In this document: piece by piece, positions 36,122-45,039 of the stretch
Position numbering within the stretch: position 1 is the stretch's first letter
Layout: each line of letters begins with the position of its first letter
Assembly: GCF_034531395.1 (NCBI RefSeq)
Contig: NZ_JARVCO010000006.1
Coordinates: forward strand, 62,001 to 126,000
DNA length: 64,000 nucleotides
Reading direction: 5' to 3'
Source of the DNA: Pontiella agarivorans
GTDB taxonomy: Bacteria; Verrucomicrobiota; Kiritimatiellia; Kiritimatiellales; Pontiellaceae
The notes under the pieces: model-generated
Databases searched by the model: none
What the model was told of the DNA's origin: nothing
The model's input: the letters and a program-made list of their open reading frames with translations, nothing else
Program-made: the position numbers and the translations under genes

Positions 36122-37486
36122 TTACTTCCCGATACAGAAGCGCGAGAAGATGTTATCCAACAGTTCCTCGTGGTAGGAGCGGCCGGTGACCTGCCCCAGG
36201 AATTCCAGCGCCGAGCGCAGATGCTCCGCGGCCAGCACCGCATTTTCCTCGACGTTTTGATTCAAAAACGCCCGCGCCTGCTTGGCTTCCCGATGTGAAT
36301 CAATAAGCAGCTGACGGTGCCGCTCTGAAATCACCGCATGCGGCGGAGCGGTTAAATCCGCGCCCCGCTCAATGGTCTGCGCCATGGCGCGTTTCAGATT
36401 TTCAATACCTTCACCGCTGCGCAGGCACGTTTCCACGCCTTCGAGTTCAACCTGCTTTCCCTGATCGATCTTATTGAGCACAATCACGCTGCGCTCAGGA
36501 ACCAGCTTCTCCAGCCGGGCTTTATCCTCGTCGTGCAGCGGTTGCGAAGCATCGATCAGATAAACCGAAAGATGCGCCTCTTCGGAATGCGCTTCGGCGC
36601 GGCGGATCCCCTCCGCCTCGATTTCGTCGTCCGTAATGCGCAGCCCGGCCGTATCGATAATCCGCAGCGGAATACCATTGAGCACAAACCCCTCTTCAAT
36701 CGTGTCGCGCGTTGTGCCCGCAGTGCTCGAAACAATGGCCCGGTCAAATCCGAGCAATGCATTAAGCAGCGTCGATTTCCCCGCATTGGGCCGACCGAGA
36801 ATCACCACCCGCGCGCCTTCGCGCAGCAGCCGGCCTTCATCCCACGTATCCAGCAGTTTATCCAGAGACTGGAACGTGCGATCCAGCAGATCGGCAATCC
36901 CTGAAAAGACATCGTCAGGCAGTTCATCTTCCACAAAATCGAGCGTGGTTTCCAGGTTGGCGGCCACCTCCAGAAAGGCTTCATAAATTCCATTAAACTG
37001 CCGGCTCAGCTTGCCTTCCATCTGCTCCAGCGCCGCCGAGGCCGCGCGATCCGACCGCGCGCGGATCAGGTCGAAAATACCCTCCGCCTGCAGCAGATCG
37101 ATCCGACCGTTAAGAAAAGCCCGTTTTGTAAATTCGCCCGGCTCGGCCATCCGCGCACCGGCTTCGAGACAGCGGCGCAGAATACGGCGCATACCGACTG
37201 CCCCGCCGTGGCCCTGAATTTCGACCACATCTTCGCAGGTATAGCTTTTGGGCGCCCGCATAATCAGCGCCAGACCGGTATCGATTTCCTCGCCTTCGGA
37301 ATCGATGATTTTACCATAAGCAAACGTGCCGTGTTCGCGCTGCGAAACCGGCGTTTTATCCAACGGCTGGAAAAGTGCATCCGCAATGTTCCAGACCCTG
37401 GAACCGGAAATCCGCACAATTCCGACCCCGCCCTCTCCGGGCGGCGTGGCAATGGCGGCAATCGTATCTGGGTTGTAAAGAGACAT
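36122..37486 (-). CDS. mnmE: tRNA modification GTPase MnmE
   Basis: This 454-residue GTPase works with MnmG to add the carboxymethylaminomethyl or related group at U34 of certain tRNAs. The N-terminal folate-binding domain begins TIAAIATPPGEGGVGIVRISG. The G domain has G1 GRPNAGKSTLLN near residue 225, G2 TRDTIEE, G3 DTAGLR and G4 NKID. The chain ends in F-C-I-G-K, the C-terminal Cys motif of the family. The start at 37486 is chosen because the family begins just before D-T-I-A-A; the 18 residues upstream are extraneous. A copy of the dispersed palindrome lies within the gene (37389-37403). Confidence 0.97.
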   Translation of the reverse strand: MSLYNPDTIAAIATPPGEGGVGIVRISGSRVWNIADALFQPLDKTPVSQREHGTFAYGKIIDSEGEEIDTGLALIMRAPKSYTCEDVVEIQGHGGAVGMRRILRRCLEAGARMAEPGEFTKRAFLNGRIDLLQAEGIFDLIRARSDRAASAALEQMEGKLSRQFNGIYEAFLEVAANLETTLDFVEDELPDDVFSGIADLLDRTFQSLDKLLDTWDEGRLLREGARVVILGRPNAGKSTLLNALLGFDRAIVSSTAGTTRDTIEEGFVLNGIPLRIIDTAGLRITDDEIEAEGIRRAEAHSEEAHLSVYLIDASQPLHDEDKARLEKLVPERSVIVLNKIDQGKQVELEGVETCLRSGEGIENLKRAMAQTIERGADLTAPPHAVISERHRQLLIDSHREAKQARAFLNQNVEENAVLAAEHLRSALEFLGQVTGRSYHEELLDNIFSRFCIGK

Positions 37487-37648
37487 GCGCGGGATGATAG
37501 CGGTTTCCCGACATTGGAAAACAAAAAAGCCCCACCTCAACCATCGGAGCTCAAACTTTCATTTATTTTGCCCGGCACAGTAATTTCCCCGGGTCCTGTA
37601 CACGCACCAATGCGATCCGGTTATTCAACAGAACGTACCCGGATCAGG

Positions 37649-38449
37649 CTACGGGCTCGGCCGATAATACTGCATGGCCTCGGGCAGGTGTTCGCGGATC
37701 TGCCGAACACGGGTTTCATCGGAAGGATGCGTGCTGAGAAATTCCGGCGGCTTCTCCCCGCCCGCTTCGGCCATACGCTGCCAGAAATCAACGGCCGCCT
37801 CGGGATTGTACCCCGCCATGGCCATAAAGATCAGCCCCATGTGGTCGGCCTCGCTTTCATGCAAACGCGAATACGGCAGAATACCGCCCAGCTGCGTCCC
37901 GATGCCGTAGGCCGCCAAAATGGCTTCCTCGTATTCGCTGTCTTTTGCCATCCAGGCGGTCAGCACGCTTCCGCCCGCCACCGCCATCTGATGGCTCACC
38001 CGCTCGTTGCTGTGTCGGGCAATGGCATGCGCCACCTCATGGCCCATCACCACCGCCACGCCGGTTTCATCCTGCGTATACGGAAGAATTCCCGTGTAAA
38101 AGGCCACCTTTCCGCCGGGCATACACCAGGCATTCGGCACATCCTCTTCAATCAGGTTAAACTCCCAGTCAAAGCCCGCGACCACATCCGACTGATTGCG
38201 CTCCGCAAAATACTGTTCAACAGCAGCGGAGATCCGCGCCCCCACCCGCTGGATCATTTCAGTCTGTTCTTTGTTTTCCGAAAGCGGACCTTCCGTGATG
38301 ACCTGTTCATAGCTCGCGGCGCTTTCAGGGATGAGCTGAGCGTCGGAAACCAGACTCAACTGCTTTCTGCCCGTAATCGGAACCGTGGAACAGCCGGAAA
38401 CAAAAACAAACAGCGCCAGTGCGCCGAAGATAGATTGTAGTTTTTTCAT
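37649..38449 (-). CDS. M48 family metalloprotease, lipoprotein
   Basis: This 266-residue protein has a lipoprotein signal peptide (MKKLQSIFGALALFVFVSGC, lipobox V-S-G-C), so it should be anchored in the envelope. The protease motif H-E-V-A-H lies near residue 140 in GVAVVMGHEVAHAIARH, with the third zinc ligand Glu in LHESEADHMGL. The region between contains PNAWCMPGGKVAFYTGIL, typical of the M48 peptidase of the BepA/LoiP/YcaL type, which degrades misassembled outer-membrane proteins (known for E. coli members). It is monocistronic as far as can be seen. Length is normal for the short form without TPR repeats. Confidence 0.93.
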   Translation of the reverse strand: MKKLQSIFGALALFVFVSGCSTVPITGRKQLSLVSDAQLIPESAASYEQVITEGPLSENKEQTEMIQRVGARISAAVEQYFAERNQSDVVAGFDWEFNLIEEDVPNAWCMPGGKVAFYTGILPYTQDETGVAVVMGHEVAHAIARHSNERVSHQMAVAGGSVLTAWMAKDSEYEEAILAAYGIGTQLGGILPYSRLHESEADHMGLIFMAMAGYNPEAAVDFWQRMAEAGGEKPPEFLSTHPSDETRVRQIREHLPEAMQYYRPSP

Positions 38450-38833
38450 AAATCACCTCTGTTTAGAAAAGTGCGCAGAACATAAACTTTTTCGGCGCGC
38501 GCATTCAATGCCATCTTCGCAGCACACTCATACCAGACCCTTTCACCTCCGGAAGAACATGCCGCCGAGCACGGCATCCGGCCCCAAAGCAGAAAAAGAA
38601 TCCCGACGCGGTTCATACTCCTCCGAAAATCCACCGCCACTCTGCGCCTTTACGAGAGAATCAAAAACTGCGTTTGCTCCCCAGAGATGCACGGACACAA
38701 AAAAACCACAGATTTCACGGAGTCCGGAGATTGGAAAAACAATCCCTCTAATCCGCGTAATCTGTGGTTCATCCAGGCAAGAACAGGTTGCCGGGAGGCC
38801 TCAGATACCCCCGGCGGTCGTGCCCCACCGATT
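38450..38833. other. Intergenic region with an ACCAC/GTGGT hairpin element
   Basis: This 384-bp gap between the M48 protease gene (5' side) and the DUF1015 gene (3' side) has no convincing gene. Its right half holds the inverted repeat annotated at 38704-38769. The left half must contain the protease promoter. No known RNA could be recognised. Confidence 0.5.
38704..38769. repeat. Intergenic hairpin element (AACCACAGATT ... AATCTGTGGTT)
   Basis: Perfect 11-bp arms lie at 38704-38714 and 38759-38769. Between the arms are TTCACGGAGT and ATCCGCGT, semi-complementary as well. The words ACCACAGATT, CACGGA and ATCTGTGGTT are the kind repeated between genes in many environmental genomes. It may act as a terminator for the DUF1015 transcript arriving from the right. 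Confidence 0.6.
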
Positions 38834-40054
38834 TCAGTCCAGTGTATTCACCAGCAGACCGGAACGCAGCTTCGGCTCAAACCAGGTGCTTTTCGGCGGC
38901 ATCAGCATGCCGGCGTCGGCCACCGCAAACAGCTGTTCCATGGAGGTCGGATACATCGAAAACGCCATCACCGCGCGGCCGTCGTCCACCCACTTTTCCA
39001 GCTCTTCCGTGCCCTTGATTCCGCCGATAAAATCGATATCGTTGCTCTCGCGCGGATCTTCGATGTTCAGGATCGGAGCCAGCACATCGTTCTGCAGAAT
39101 GCTCACATCAAGTGCCGCCACCGGATCGGTCGCGGTCGGCATATAAATTGGAGTAAGCGTGCTCCACTCGCCGTTCATATACATGCAGATCTCGCCGGAC
39201 TTCGCTGGTACAGCTTTGCCGTTTTTCTCGATCGTGAACTGCTCTTCCAAGGCCTGGAAAAATTCCTCTTCCGTCCCCGGCAGAGCGAGGATCACGCGAT
39301 TGTACGCCAGAATTTTCAGTTCACTTTCCGGGAACATCACAGCCAGGAAATAGTTGTAGGGCTCATCACCGGTGTGATTCGGGTTCGCGTCACGGCGCAT
39401 CGCACCGACTTTCGCGGCCGAAGCGGAACGATGATGCCCGTCCGCCACATACGTTGCCGGAATTTCACCGAAAGCCGCTTCGAGTTCCGACACATGGCCC
39501 ATTTTCCAGACCGTGTGTTTTACACCGTCTTCCGCCGTGAACTTATAGAGCGGATCCGTGCTTTTGGTCTCTTCAACCAGTGCGTTGATTTTTTCGGAAT
39601 CGCGATAGGCCAGGAATACCGGGCCGGTGTTGGCATTCTGGGTGTCCACATATTTAATGCGGTCCTCTTCCTTCACGCGGCGGGTCTTTTCGTGGATCTT
39701 GATTTTGCCCTCTTCGTAATCTTCGAAATGGCAGGTCGCCACAATACCGTACTGCAGGTGATCGCCCATCTGCTGGGAATAAAGATAAAACGCCGGTTCC
39801 TCTTCACGAATCAGGATGCCGTCATTTTTAAAACGCTCGATATTCGCCTTGGCCTGCGCATACACGGCATCGCTGTACGGATCTGTGCCTTCCGGCAGAT
39901 CAATCTCCGCACGAACCACATGCAGGAAGCTTTCCGGATTACCTTCCGCCAGCGCCGCCGCGCCTTTCGTGTCCACAACATCATACGGAACCGATGCCAC
40001 GCTCTCTGCCTTGCCCTCCGCCGGACGCCATGCTTTGAATGCCTTTACTCTCAT
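38834..40054 (-). CDS. DUF1015 family protein
   Basis: This 406-residue cytosolic protein begins MRVKAFKAWRPAEGKAESVASVPYDVV, the standard DUF1015 opening, and has YVADGHHRSASAAKVGAMRR near residue 235 (a conserved D-G-H-H-R motif), RIKYVDTQNANTGPVFLAY and GTEELEKWVDDGRAVMAFSMYPTS. The family is widespread in anaerobes, often near serine or lactate metabolism genes, and D-G-H-H-R suggests a hydrolase or kinase-like active site, but its reaction is unestablished. GGAGAG lies before the ATG at 40054; the longer frame to 40162 is unsupported. The dispersed palindrome occurs in it at 39245-39259, encoding FQALE. Confidence 0.92.
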   Translation of the reverse strand: MRVKAFKAWRPAEGKAESVASVPYDVVDTKGAAALAEGNPESFLHVVRAEIDLPEGTDPYSDAVYAQAKANIERFKNDGILIREEEPAFYLYSQQMGDHLQYGIVATCHFEDYEEGKIKIHEKTRRVKEEDRIKYVDTQNANTGPVFLAYRDSEKINALVEETKSTDPLYKFTAEDGVKHTVWKMGHVSELEAAFGEIPATYVADGHHRSASAAKVGAMRRDANPNHTGDEPYNYFLAVMFPESELKILAYNRVILALPGTEEEFFQALEEQFTIEKNGKAVPAKSGEICMYMNGEWSTLTPIYMPTATDPVAALDVSILQNDVLAPILNIEDPRESNDIDFIGGIKGTEELEKWVDDGRAVMAFSMYPTSMEQLFAVADAGMLMPPKSTWFEPKLRSGLLVNTLD

Positions 40055-40453
40055 TAATCTCTCCATTCCAGTTATTAAATCAGCACCCACGAAGCGCACA
40101 GATCCCCGAAGCGTCACCCGCATCCTGCGGGCTTCATCTGAAAGGAACAAATCGGTTTCCATGGCGAACCCGGAAAAACCTCTATGCCCTCTGTGGTAAA
40201 AATTACAGAAGTTGTTTCAACCAAAGGCGCGAACCATAATTCCCCCCCGACCCCATGTCAAAACCGGCCTCGTTAAAATCGGATGATTCATGAAAGAATG
40301 GTCCTCCCCCTTCATCCTGAGCATTGGAAACTTTATGGCAGCGGTCTGCCTCGGAATATCAGAACCCCTCTCCTGATCCAATTCAACGGCGGTCCGCGGA
40401 ACAAGGAAAGCACCGACACTTGCCCCGTACCGCCCGCAGCCCTGCAGCAAGGC
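40055..40453. other. Intergenic region without a recognised gene
   Basis: This 399-bp stretch lies between DUF1015 and the Zur-like gene (both on the minus strand). It must hold the DUF1015 promoter. A short stretch near 40165-40200 (CCTCTGTGGT) resembles the ACCAC/GTGGT intergenic elements. A 28-codon frame at 40290-40376 is not convincing. Confidence 0.5.
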
Positions 40454-40930
40454 TTATGAGGCCTCTTTCTTTTCCCGGCACATCGGGCACGTTCCGCGCA
40501 GATCCCATACCGCTTGCTGCACCGCTTCATGCCAGGGACCTTCGATATGCAGGAGCGATTGCATTTTAGGGGGCAGACACAGAATCTGTTCACACGCTGT
40601 ACAGTAGAAATGAGGATGAGCATGCCCTTCGTTTCCCGGCATGACAAAGGCATAGCGGTCGACGCCATCCGCCTGGCTGACCACACGGGCAAGCCCCGCA
40701 TCCCGCAGTTTAATGAGATTGCGGTATACTGTGGCCTGATCACAATCATCCTCCCCCATCCCTTCCAACACCTCCGTATGCGAAAGCGGAACCTTCGCTC
40801 CCGCCAGGATCTTCAGGACGGCAAGGCATGGCGCGGTCACCCGCAAACCTTTTTGATGCAGTAAGACGCGAATCTCCTGCTCCATATCACTGTATTCTTT
40901 CGCTTTATTCACCATGACGCTCTTATTCAT
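40454..40930 (-). CDS. Fur-family repressor, probably Zur (zinc uptake regulator)
   Basis: This 158-residue protein has a winged helix (KGLRVTAPCLAVLKILAGAKVPLSHTEVLEGM, then DQATVYRNLIKLRDAGLARVV) and a C-terminal domain with H-A-H-P-H-F-Y-C-T-A-C-E and C-P-M-C, the structural zinc Cys4 site and sensory His cluster. Assignment as Zur rests on context: the divergent operon encodes a COG0523 GTPase and a DUF1826 protein, both typical of zinc-starvation regulons, and two palindromic operators lie between. The Mur, Nur and PerR types cannot be excluded by sequence alone. It is distinct from the Fur-like protein at 24.2 kb. Confidence 0.88.
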   Translation of the reverse strand: MNKSVMVNKAKEYSDMEQEIRVLLHQKGLRVTAPCLAVLKILAGAKVPLSHTEVLEGMGEDDCDQATVYRNLIKLRDAGLARVVSQADGVDRYAFVMPGNEGHAHPHFYCTACEQILCLPPKMQSLLHIEGPWHEAVQQAVWDLRGTCPMCREKKEAS

Positions 40931-40942
40931 AAATCATCCCTG

Positions 40943-40975
40943 TTGACATTGCAACTAACTTGCGATAGCTATTAT
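40943..40975 (+). promoter_or_regulatory. Candidate promoter of the zinc GTPase operon
   Basis: TTGACA (40943-40948), a 17-bp spacer and TAGCTA (40966-40971), or the overlapping TATTAT just after it, form a plausible sigma-70 promoter. The first operator occupies the spacer and the second lies just past the -10, so a bound repressor would block RNA polymerase. Confidence 0.5.
40948..40966. promoter_or_regulatory. Zur-type operator, site 1
   Basis: ATTGCAA-CTAAC-TTGCGAT is a 7-5-7 inverted repeat with one mismatch. Its centre is 26 bp from that of site 2, placing both on nearly the same DNA face (2.5 turns). It lies between the divergent repressor gene and GTPase gene. Confidence 0.65.
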
Positions 40976-40992
40976 TGCAATTAACTTGCAAT
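40974..40992. promoter_or_regulatory. Zur-type operator, site 2
   Basis: ATTGCAA-TTAAC-TTGCAAT is a perfect 7-5-7 inverted repeat, 18 bp upstream of the GTPase ATG. Same spacer pattern (YTAAC) as site 1. Confidence 0.7.
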
Positions 40993-41009
40993 ATTATGGA
41001 GAATTTCAA

Positions 41010-42245
41010 ATGACAACCCCGAACACCATCGACAAACGACTGCCGGTAACCGTTCTATCAGGCTTTCTCGGAGCCGGAAAGACCACACTGCTGCATCATA
41101 TTCTGGCCAATCAGGAGGAAAAACGGGTGGCGGTGATCGTTAACGACATGAGCGATGTGAACATTGACGCCTTAGCAACCCGTACCAGCGGAATTACCAT
41201 GAAACGGGCGGAGGAAAAGCTGGTGGAAATGTCCAACGGCTGTATTTGCTGCACGCTGCGGGACGACCTGCTGGAAGAAGTCTCCACATTGGCCCGCGAA
41301 CAGAAGTATGACTATCTGCTGATTGAATCATCAGGTATTTCCGAACCCCTTCCCGTTGCACAAACCTTCAGCTTCATGGATGAAGCAGGCAACAGCCTGC
41401 AGGATTGGGCCCGTCTGGATACGATGGTCACCGTGGTCGACGCCGTCCACTTTCTGGAACAATACAGCGGAACGGCCGTGCTCAGCGATTTGGACATGGC
41501 GGTTTCCGAAGAAGACGAGCGCGGCCTGGCCGACCTGTTTATCGAGCAGGTTGAGTTCGCGGATGTCATCCTCGTGAACAAAGCCGACTGCGTTTCCTCC
41601 ACAAAACTGAACGTAGTGGTGAATGCCGTAAAAACACTGAATCCCGGAGCAGAAGTGCTTTCATCCATCAACGGAAATGTACCGCTCAACAAGCTGATGG
41701 GCACCGGCCGCTTCGATCTGGAAAAGGCTTCGCGATCCGCCGCCTGGATTCGGGAACTGGCCGAAGAGCACACTCCGGAAACCGAAGAATACGGCATTGG
41801 CAACTTTGCCTTTCGGCACCGGACCCCCTTCCATCCGCAGCGCATCTGGAATTTTCTTCACGCCGAATGGCCCGGCCTGCTTCGTTCTAAAGGATATTTC
41901 TGGATCGCATCCCGGCCGAGTATCGCTGCCGAGTGGTCTCAAGCCGGCGGAATGGCACAATATCGTCCCGTCGGTTACTGGTGGGCAGCGGTGCCCGAAA
42001 GCAGCTGGCCGGATGATCCGGAGAGTAAAAACTGGATCAACAGCCAGATGGAAGGCCACTGGGGTGATCGCCGGCAGGAGCTCGTCTTTATCGGTCAGAA
42101 ACTGCCGCGCGAAGAGATGGAAGAGGCACTGCATGCTGCATTGCTGACACCGGACGAACTGGAAGCGGGGCTGCAATCCTGGCCCGATACATTACCGGAT
42201 CCGTTTCCCTCATGGATGGAATCACCGGAAAAAGCAGAGGTTTGA
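41010..42245 (+). CDS. COG0523/CobW-family zinc GTPase (ZNG1/YciC/ZigA type)
   Basis: This 411-residue GTPase probably serves as a metallochaperone that delivers zinc to essential proteins under zinc shortage. It has Walker [17 protein letters not shown] near residue 20, the metal-binding [16 protein letters not shown] (C-x-C-C) near 75, Walker B-like [18 protein letters not shown], the guanine motif NKAD near 195, and a CobW C-terminal domain. That domain has [18 protein letters not shown] and later [15 protein letters not shown], which is the YciC/ZigA branch. The start is the ATG at 41010 with GGAG nine bases upstream; a TTG 24 bases earlier lies inside the operator. It overlaps no gene and is followed after 1 bp by the DUF1826 gene. 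Confidence 0.93.
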   Translation: MTTPNTIDKRLPVTVLSGFLGAGKTTLLHHILANQEEKRVAVIVNDMSDVNIDALATRTSGITMKRAEEKLVEMSNGCICCTLRDDLLEEVSTLAREQKYDYLLIESSGISEPLPVAQTFSFMDEAGNSLQDWARLDTMVTVVDAVHFLEQYSGTAVLSDLDMAVSEEDERGLADLFIEQVEFADVILVNKADCVSSTKLNVVVNAVKTLNPGAEVLSSINGNVPLNKLMGTGRFDLEKASRSAAWIRELAEEHTPETEEYGIGNFAFRHRTPFHPQRIWNFLHAEWPGLLRSKGYFWIASRPSIAAEWSQAGGMAQYRPVGYWWAAVPESSWPDDPESKNWINSQMEGHWGDRRQELVFIGQKLPREEMEEALHAALLTPDELEAGLQSWPDTLPDPFPSWMESPEKAEV

Positions 42246-42246
42246 G

Positions 42247-42924
42247 ATGACACCGTCCATCCCAGCGGCGGAGCCGCGAAAAAACGGAAGCACCCTCTTG
42301 TTTGAGATCAGAGAACCTGACACGCCTCTGGTGATGTGGGAACGGGATATCCCCGGAGACGTCGTGAAACAAATTCAGACGTGGCTGAGTACCGGAGACT
42401 GCTGTGTGGAAGAGGAAATCCATGTGGATCAGATGGATGTCCGGGGGCTGCTTGCCGCCCGGCTCGCAGAGAACGGATGGAGCGAAAATTCAAAAACCGG
42501 TAACTGGCTGATCGACGATCTGACCGATCTGGTCTACCGCTTCAGCGAAGTGGCCGATACTTGCTCACTGCTTTTCAGGCTCGAATCACTCCGGGATTCC
42601 GCTTGTTGCAAATTCCACACAGACTACCTGACGCTTCGGATGCTTTGTACTTATTTCGGCCCCGGGACCGAGTGGGCTCCCGAAGAAGCCGTGTGCCATG
42701 AGGAAATCGGATGCACCGCAGACTCCACAGCGGCCGCCAACCGACGCATCATTCCAAATCCAGAAACCATTCAGCGAACAGCTTCCGGCACGGTTCTTCT
42801 ATTCAAAGGAAATCGCTACCCCGGAACAGAAGGCCGTGGACTGGTACACCGATCCGCTCCGGTTTCAGCCCCCCATCATACCCGCCTGCTGCTTCGCATT
42901 GACCCCGTGCAGGCCGGACTCTGA
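42247..42924 (+). CDS. DUF1826 family protein of a zinc-starvation operon
   Basis: This 225-residue protein carries the DUF1826 features: L-L-F-R-L-E near residue 115, then CCKFHTDYLTLRMLCTYFGPGTEW (H-x-D pair), and near the C-terminus GTVLLFKGNRYPGTEGRGLVHRSAP followed by LLLRID. The His-x-Asp pair, the second His and an Arg near the end resemble an iron/2-oxoglutarate dioxygenase core, which is an inference. The family is known as a partner of COG0523 GTPases in Zur regulons, and here it directly follows one. It may help replace or process a zinc-dependent function. Good ribosome site not evident; translational coupling to the GTPase is likely. Confidence 0.88.
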   Translation: MTPSIPAAEPRKNGSTLLFEIREPDTPLVMWERDIPGDVVKQIQTWLSTGDCCVEEEIHVDQMDVRGLLAARLAENGWSENSKTGNWLIDDLTDLVYRFSEVADTCSLLFRLESLRDSACCKFHTDYLTLRMLCTYFGPGTEWAPEEAVCHEEIGCTADSTAAANRRIIPNPETIQRTASGTVLLFKGNRYPGTEGRGLVHRSAPVSAPHHTRLLLRIDPVQAGL

Positions 42925-43052
42925 AAACGGATTATATTTCGGCCTCTGCCCATGAGTTCATAACGGCGTCACGGAGATGATGACTTTCGTGCACAACGAT
43001 GTTGATCGGGGCACCCCGGAACAGGTCCGCCCTGTTTACCGACCGAATACGG

Positions 43053-43796
43053 TCAATAAAATACATTCCAGAGAAACAGGCCTTGAGGCTGGGCGGTTCG
43101 CACCACCGCCGTCCGTTTACCATGAGCCAAAATTTCGTTGATAATTTCGGGCTCGCGACGACCGATCCCGACATCGATCAGAATGCCCGCCAGACTGCGA
43201 ACCATTTTATACAGAAAACCGCTGCCCCGCACCGCGAGCGTAATATCAGCACCCTGTTTGCGTACACTGAAAGAGTGAATAGTACGTACCGTTCCGTGGA
43301 GCTCGCGCTTCGGGTTGACGGAAAACGGGGCAAAATCATGATCCCCCACCAGCAGTGCAGCCGCAGTGCGCATGCGTTCGACATCAAGCGGCCGTGCTTC
43401 CTGCAGACGGTACAGACGCTTGGTCGGCGGAACAATCTGACCGTTGTAGATGAAATAGCGATATTCTTTTCCAACCGCGCCGAAACGTGCATGAAAATCG
43501 TCGGGTACCACTTTGAACGACGTCACGCGAATATCGCGATCCAGCTGCGCATTAATCCCGCGCATAAAATATCGGGTATCCACTTTTTTCGGCAGAACAA
43601 AATGCGCCACCTGCGCACGGGCATGCACCCCGGCATCGGTCCGGCCGGAAGATTCCACGCGAACATGCTTCTGCTCCGTCATTCCGGCCAGCAGCCGTTC
43701 AAGTTCACCCTGCACGGTCCGATGATCAGGTTGAACCTGCCAGCCGGAATAGTTGGTGCCGTCGTAAGAAACCGTAATTTTATAGCGTGTAGACAT
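43053..43796 (-). CDS. truA: tRNA pseudouridine synthase A
   Basis: This 247-residue enzyme makes pseudouridine at positions 38-40 of the anticodon arm of tRNAs. It begins MSTRYKITVSYDGTNYSGWQVQP and has the catalytic Asp in SSGRTDAGVHARAQVAHF near residue 52, plus KEYRYFIYNG and the C-terminal GSGFLYKMVRSLAGILIDVG. The start is the ATG at 43796, because the frame further upstream encodes antisense-like residues. The dispersed palindrome lies 14 bp before it. Convergent with DUF1826. Confidence 0.96.
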   Translation of the reverse strand: MSTRYKITVSYDGTNYSGWQVQPDHRTVQGELERLLAGMTEQKHVRVESSGRTDAGVHARAQVAHFVLPKKVDTRYFMRGINAQLDRDIRVTSFKVVPDDFHARFGAVGKEYRYFIYNGQIVPPTKRLYRLQEARPLDVERMRTAAALLVGDHDFAPFSVNPKRELHGTVRTIHSFSVRKQGADITLAVRGSGFLYKMVRSLAGILIDVGIGRREPEIINEILAHGKRTAVVRTAQPQGLFLWNVFY

Positions 43797-43809
43797 AAGG
43801 CCGCATAAC

Positions 43810-43824
43810 TTCCAATCATTGGAA
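43810..43824. repeat. Dispersed palindrome TTCCARNNNYTGGAA, intergenic copy
   Basis: TTCCAATCATTGGAA lies in the 85-bp gap between the divergent truA and DUF3142 genes. In this copy the whole 15-mer is nearly self-complementary (one central base). Confidence 0.8.
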
Positions 43825-43881
43825 GCAATGGGCAAGTTTTTTTCCTCCTCATGCACGATCGATACATTTAGCTTAACCTTC

Positions 43882-45039
43882 ATGAAACCCATCCTGCTTC
43901 CACTTGCTATACTTGCCCTCACTTCAGCTGCGGCAGCCAAAGATGCATTCTACATCTGGCAGCAGCACTGGAACAGCAACGTGGTACATGCCGTCACCCG
44001 GGAATCGCCGACCACATTCTACCCCATCGTCACCGAAATTCCGGCGGCCGGACAAAGCCCGTTAATCCCGGTTCCCTGGGCACAGCTTAAGCAGACCGGA
44101 CACACCTTCATACCGGTCATCCGTGTTCCGCTCAGTGCCTTCAACCGCAGCGATCTTGACACCGAACTGCTCCGCCTCTGCACAGAACTCTCGGACTTTC
44201 ATGAACTGCAATTCGACCTCGATTGCCCGGAAAGCCGTCTTTCGGAATATGCCGATCTGCTTAAAAAAATCAGGTCGCACCTGACCGGAACAGCACTATC
44301 CGTTACCGCATTGCCGGCCCATCTGGGCAACCGCGATTTTGAGCGCGTTGCATTAAACTGCGACTATTATGTCCTGCAGGTCCACGGTCTCGACGTCCCC
44401 GATCATATCCACCGGCAAGCAGAACTGATGAATTTCGCGACCGCCGAACAGGCGGTCCGCCGTGCCGAAAAGCTCGGCCATCCCTATGCCATTGCCCTGC
44501 CCTGCTACGCCTACGAACTGAATTTTGATCCGGACACCGGCCGGTTTCTCCATCTGACCGCCGAAGGCCCCGCCGGAAAGCGGAGCACCATAAAACGCCG
44601 GATCGCCGCCCGGCCGCGCGATCTGATCCGGCTGATTCAGCAGTTCCCTTCTCTGCAACATGCGCGCAACCTCATCTGGTTCCGGCTCCCGGTTCCGGGC
44701 GACCGGCTCTGTCTGCCTCGCCCTGCACTCACCGAAATCCAGCACGGCAGCATCCCGCAGAACAAGTTGACCTGCACCTGCATCCCCATCAGTGCAACCA
44801 CGTTTGAAATCGGACTGTTGAACGGCAATGTCATTCATGCACACGAAGCCGAACTCACCCTGACCTGGAACAATCCACGAGGAATGTACGACCTCTACCG
44901 CACCGTTACTTCCCCCGAAAAACAGGCCGGTCAGCTGCCCGCCACACTCCAGGTTCCCGTTCCCGCTCCGGGATCACAGATCAAAGTCGGCTGGTTCTCC
45001 GCCGAACAATTCCCGCTCATCGAGGTACATTTGAAATGA
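43882..45039 (+). CDS. DUF3142-like exported protein
   Basis: This 385-residue protein has a signal peptide (MKPILLPLAILALTSAAAA). It contains ELQFDLDCPESRLSEYADLLKKIRSHL near residue 115, then LSVTALPAHLGN, Y-V-L-Q-V-H-G-L and E-K-L-G-H-P-Y-A-I-A-L-P-C-Y. These form a TIM-barrel-like pattern with conserved Asp and Tyr residues that I associate with DUF3142. A glycosidase-like fold is plausible but no reaction is known. It is coupled to the next gene (ATGA overlap, 4 bp), so the two proteins probably act together in the envelope. Confidence 0.75.
   Translation: MKPILLPLAILALTSAAAAKDAFYIWQQHWNSNVVHAVTRESPTTFYPIVTEIPAAGQSPLIPVPWAQLKQTGHTFIPVIRVPLSAFNRSDLDTELLRLCTELSDFHELQFDLDCPESRLSEYADLLKKIRSHLTGTALSVTALPAHLGNRDFERVALNCDYYVLQVHGLDVPDHIHRQAELMNFATAEQAVRRAEKLGHPYAIALPCYAYELNFDPDTGRFLHLTAEGPAGKRSTIKRRIAARPRDLIRLIQQFPSLQHARNLIWFRLPVPGDRLCLPRPALTEIQHGSIPQNKLTCTCIPISATTFEIGLLNGNVIHAHEAELTLTWNNPRGMYDLYRTVTSPEKQAGQLPATLQVPVPAPGSQIKVGWFSAEQFPLIEVHLK

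Noticed and set aside
40290-40376. 28-codon frame starting MKEWSSPFILSIG near the Zur-like gene
   Set aside because: It has no ribosome site. It could be extended only by assuming a frameshift at a CCCC run, and the joined peptide resembles nothing I know.
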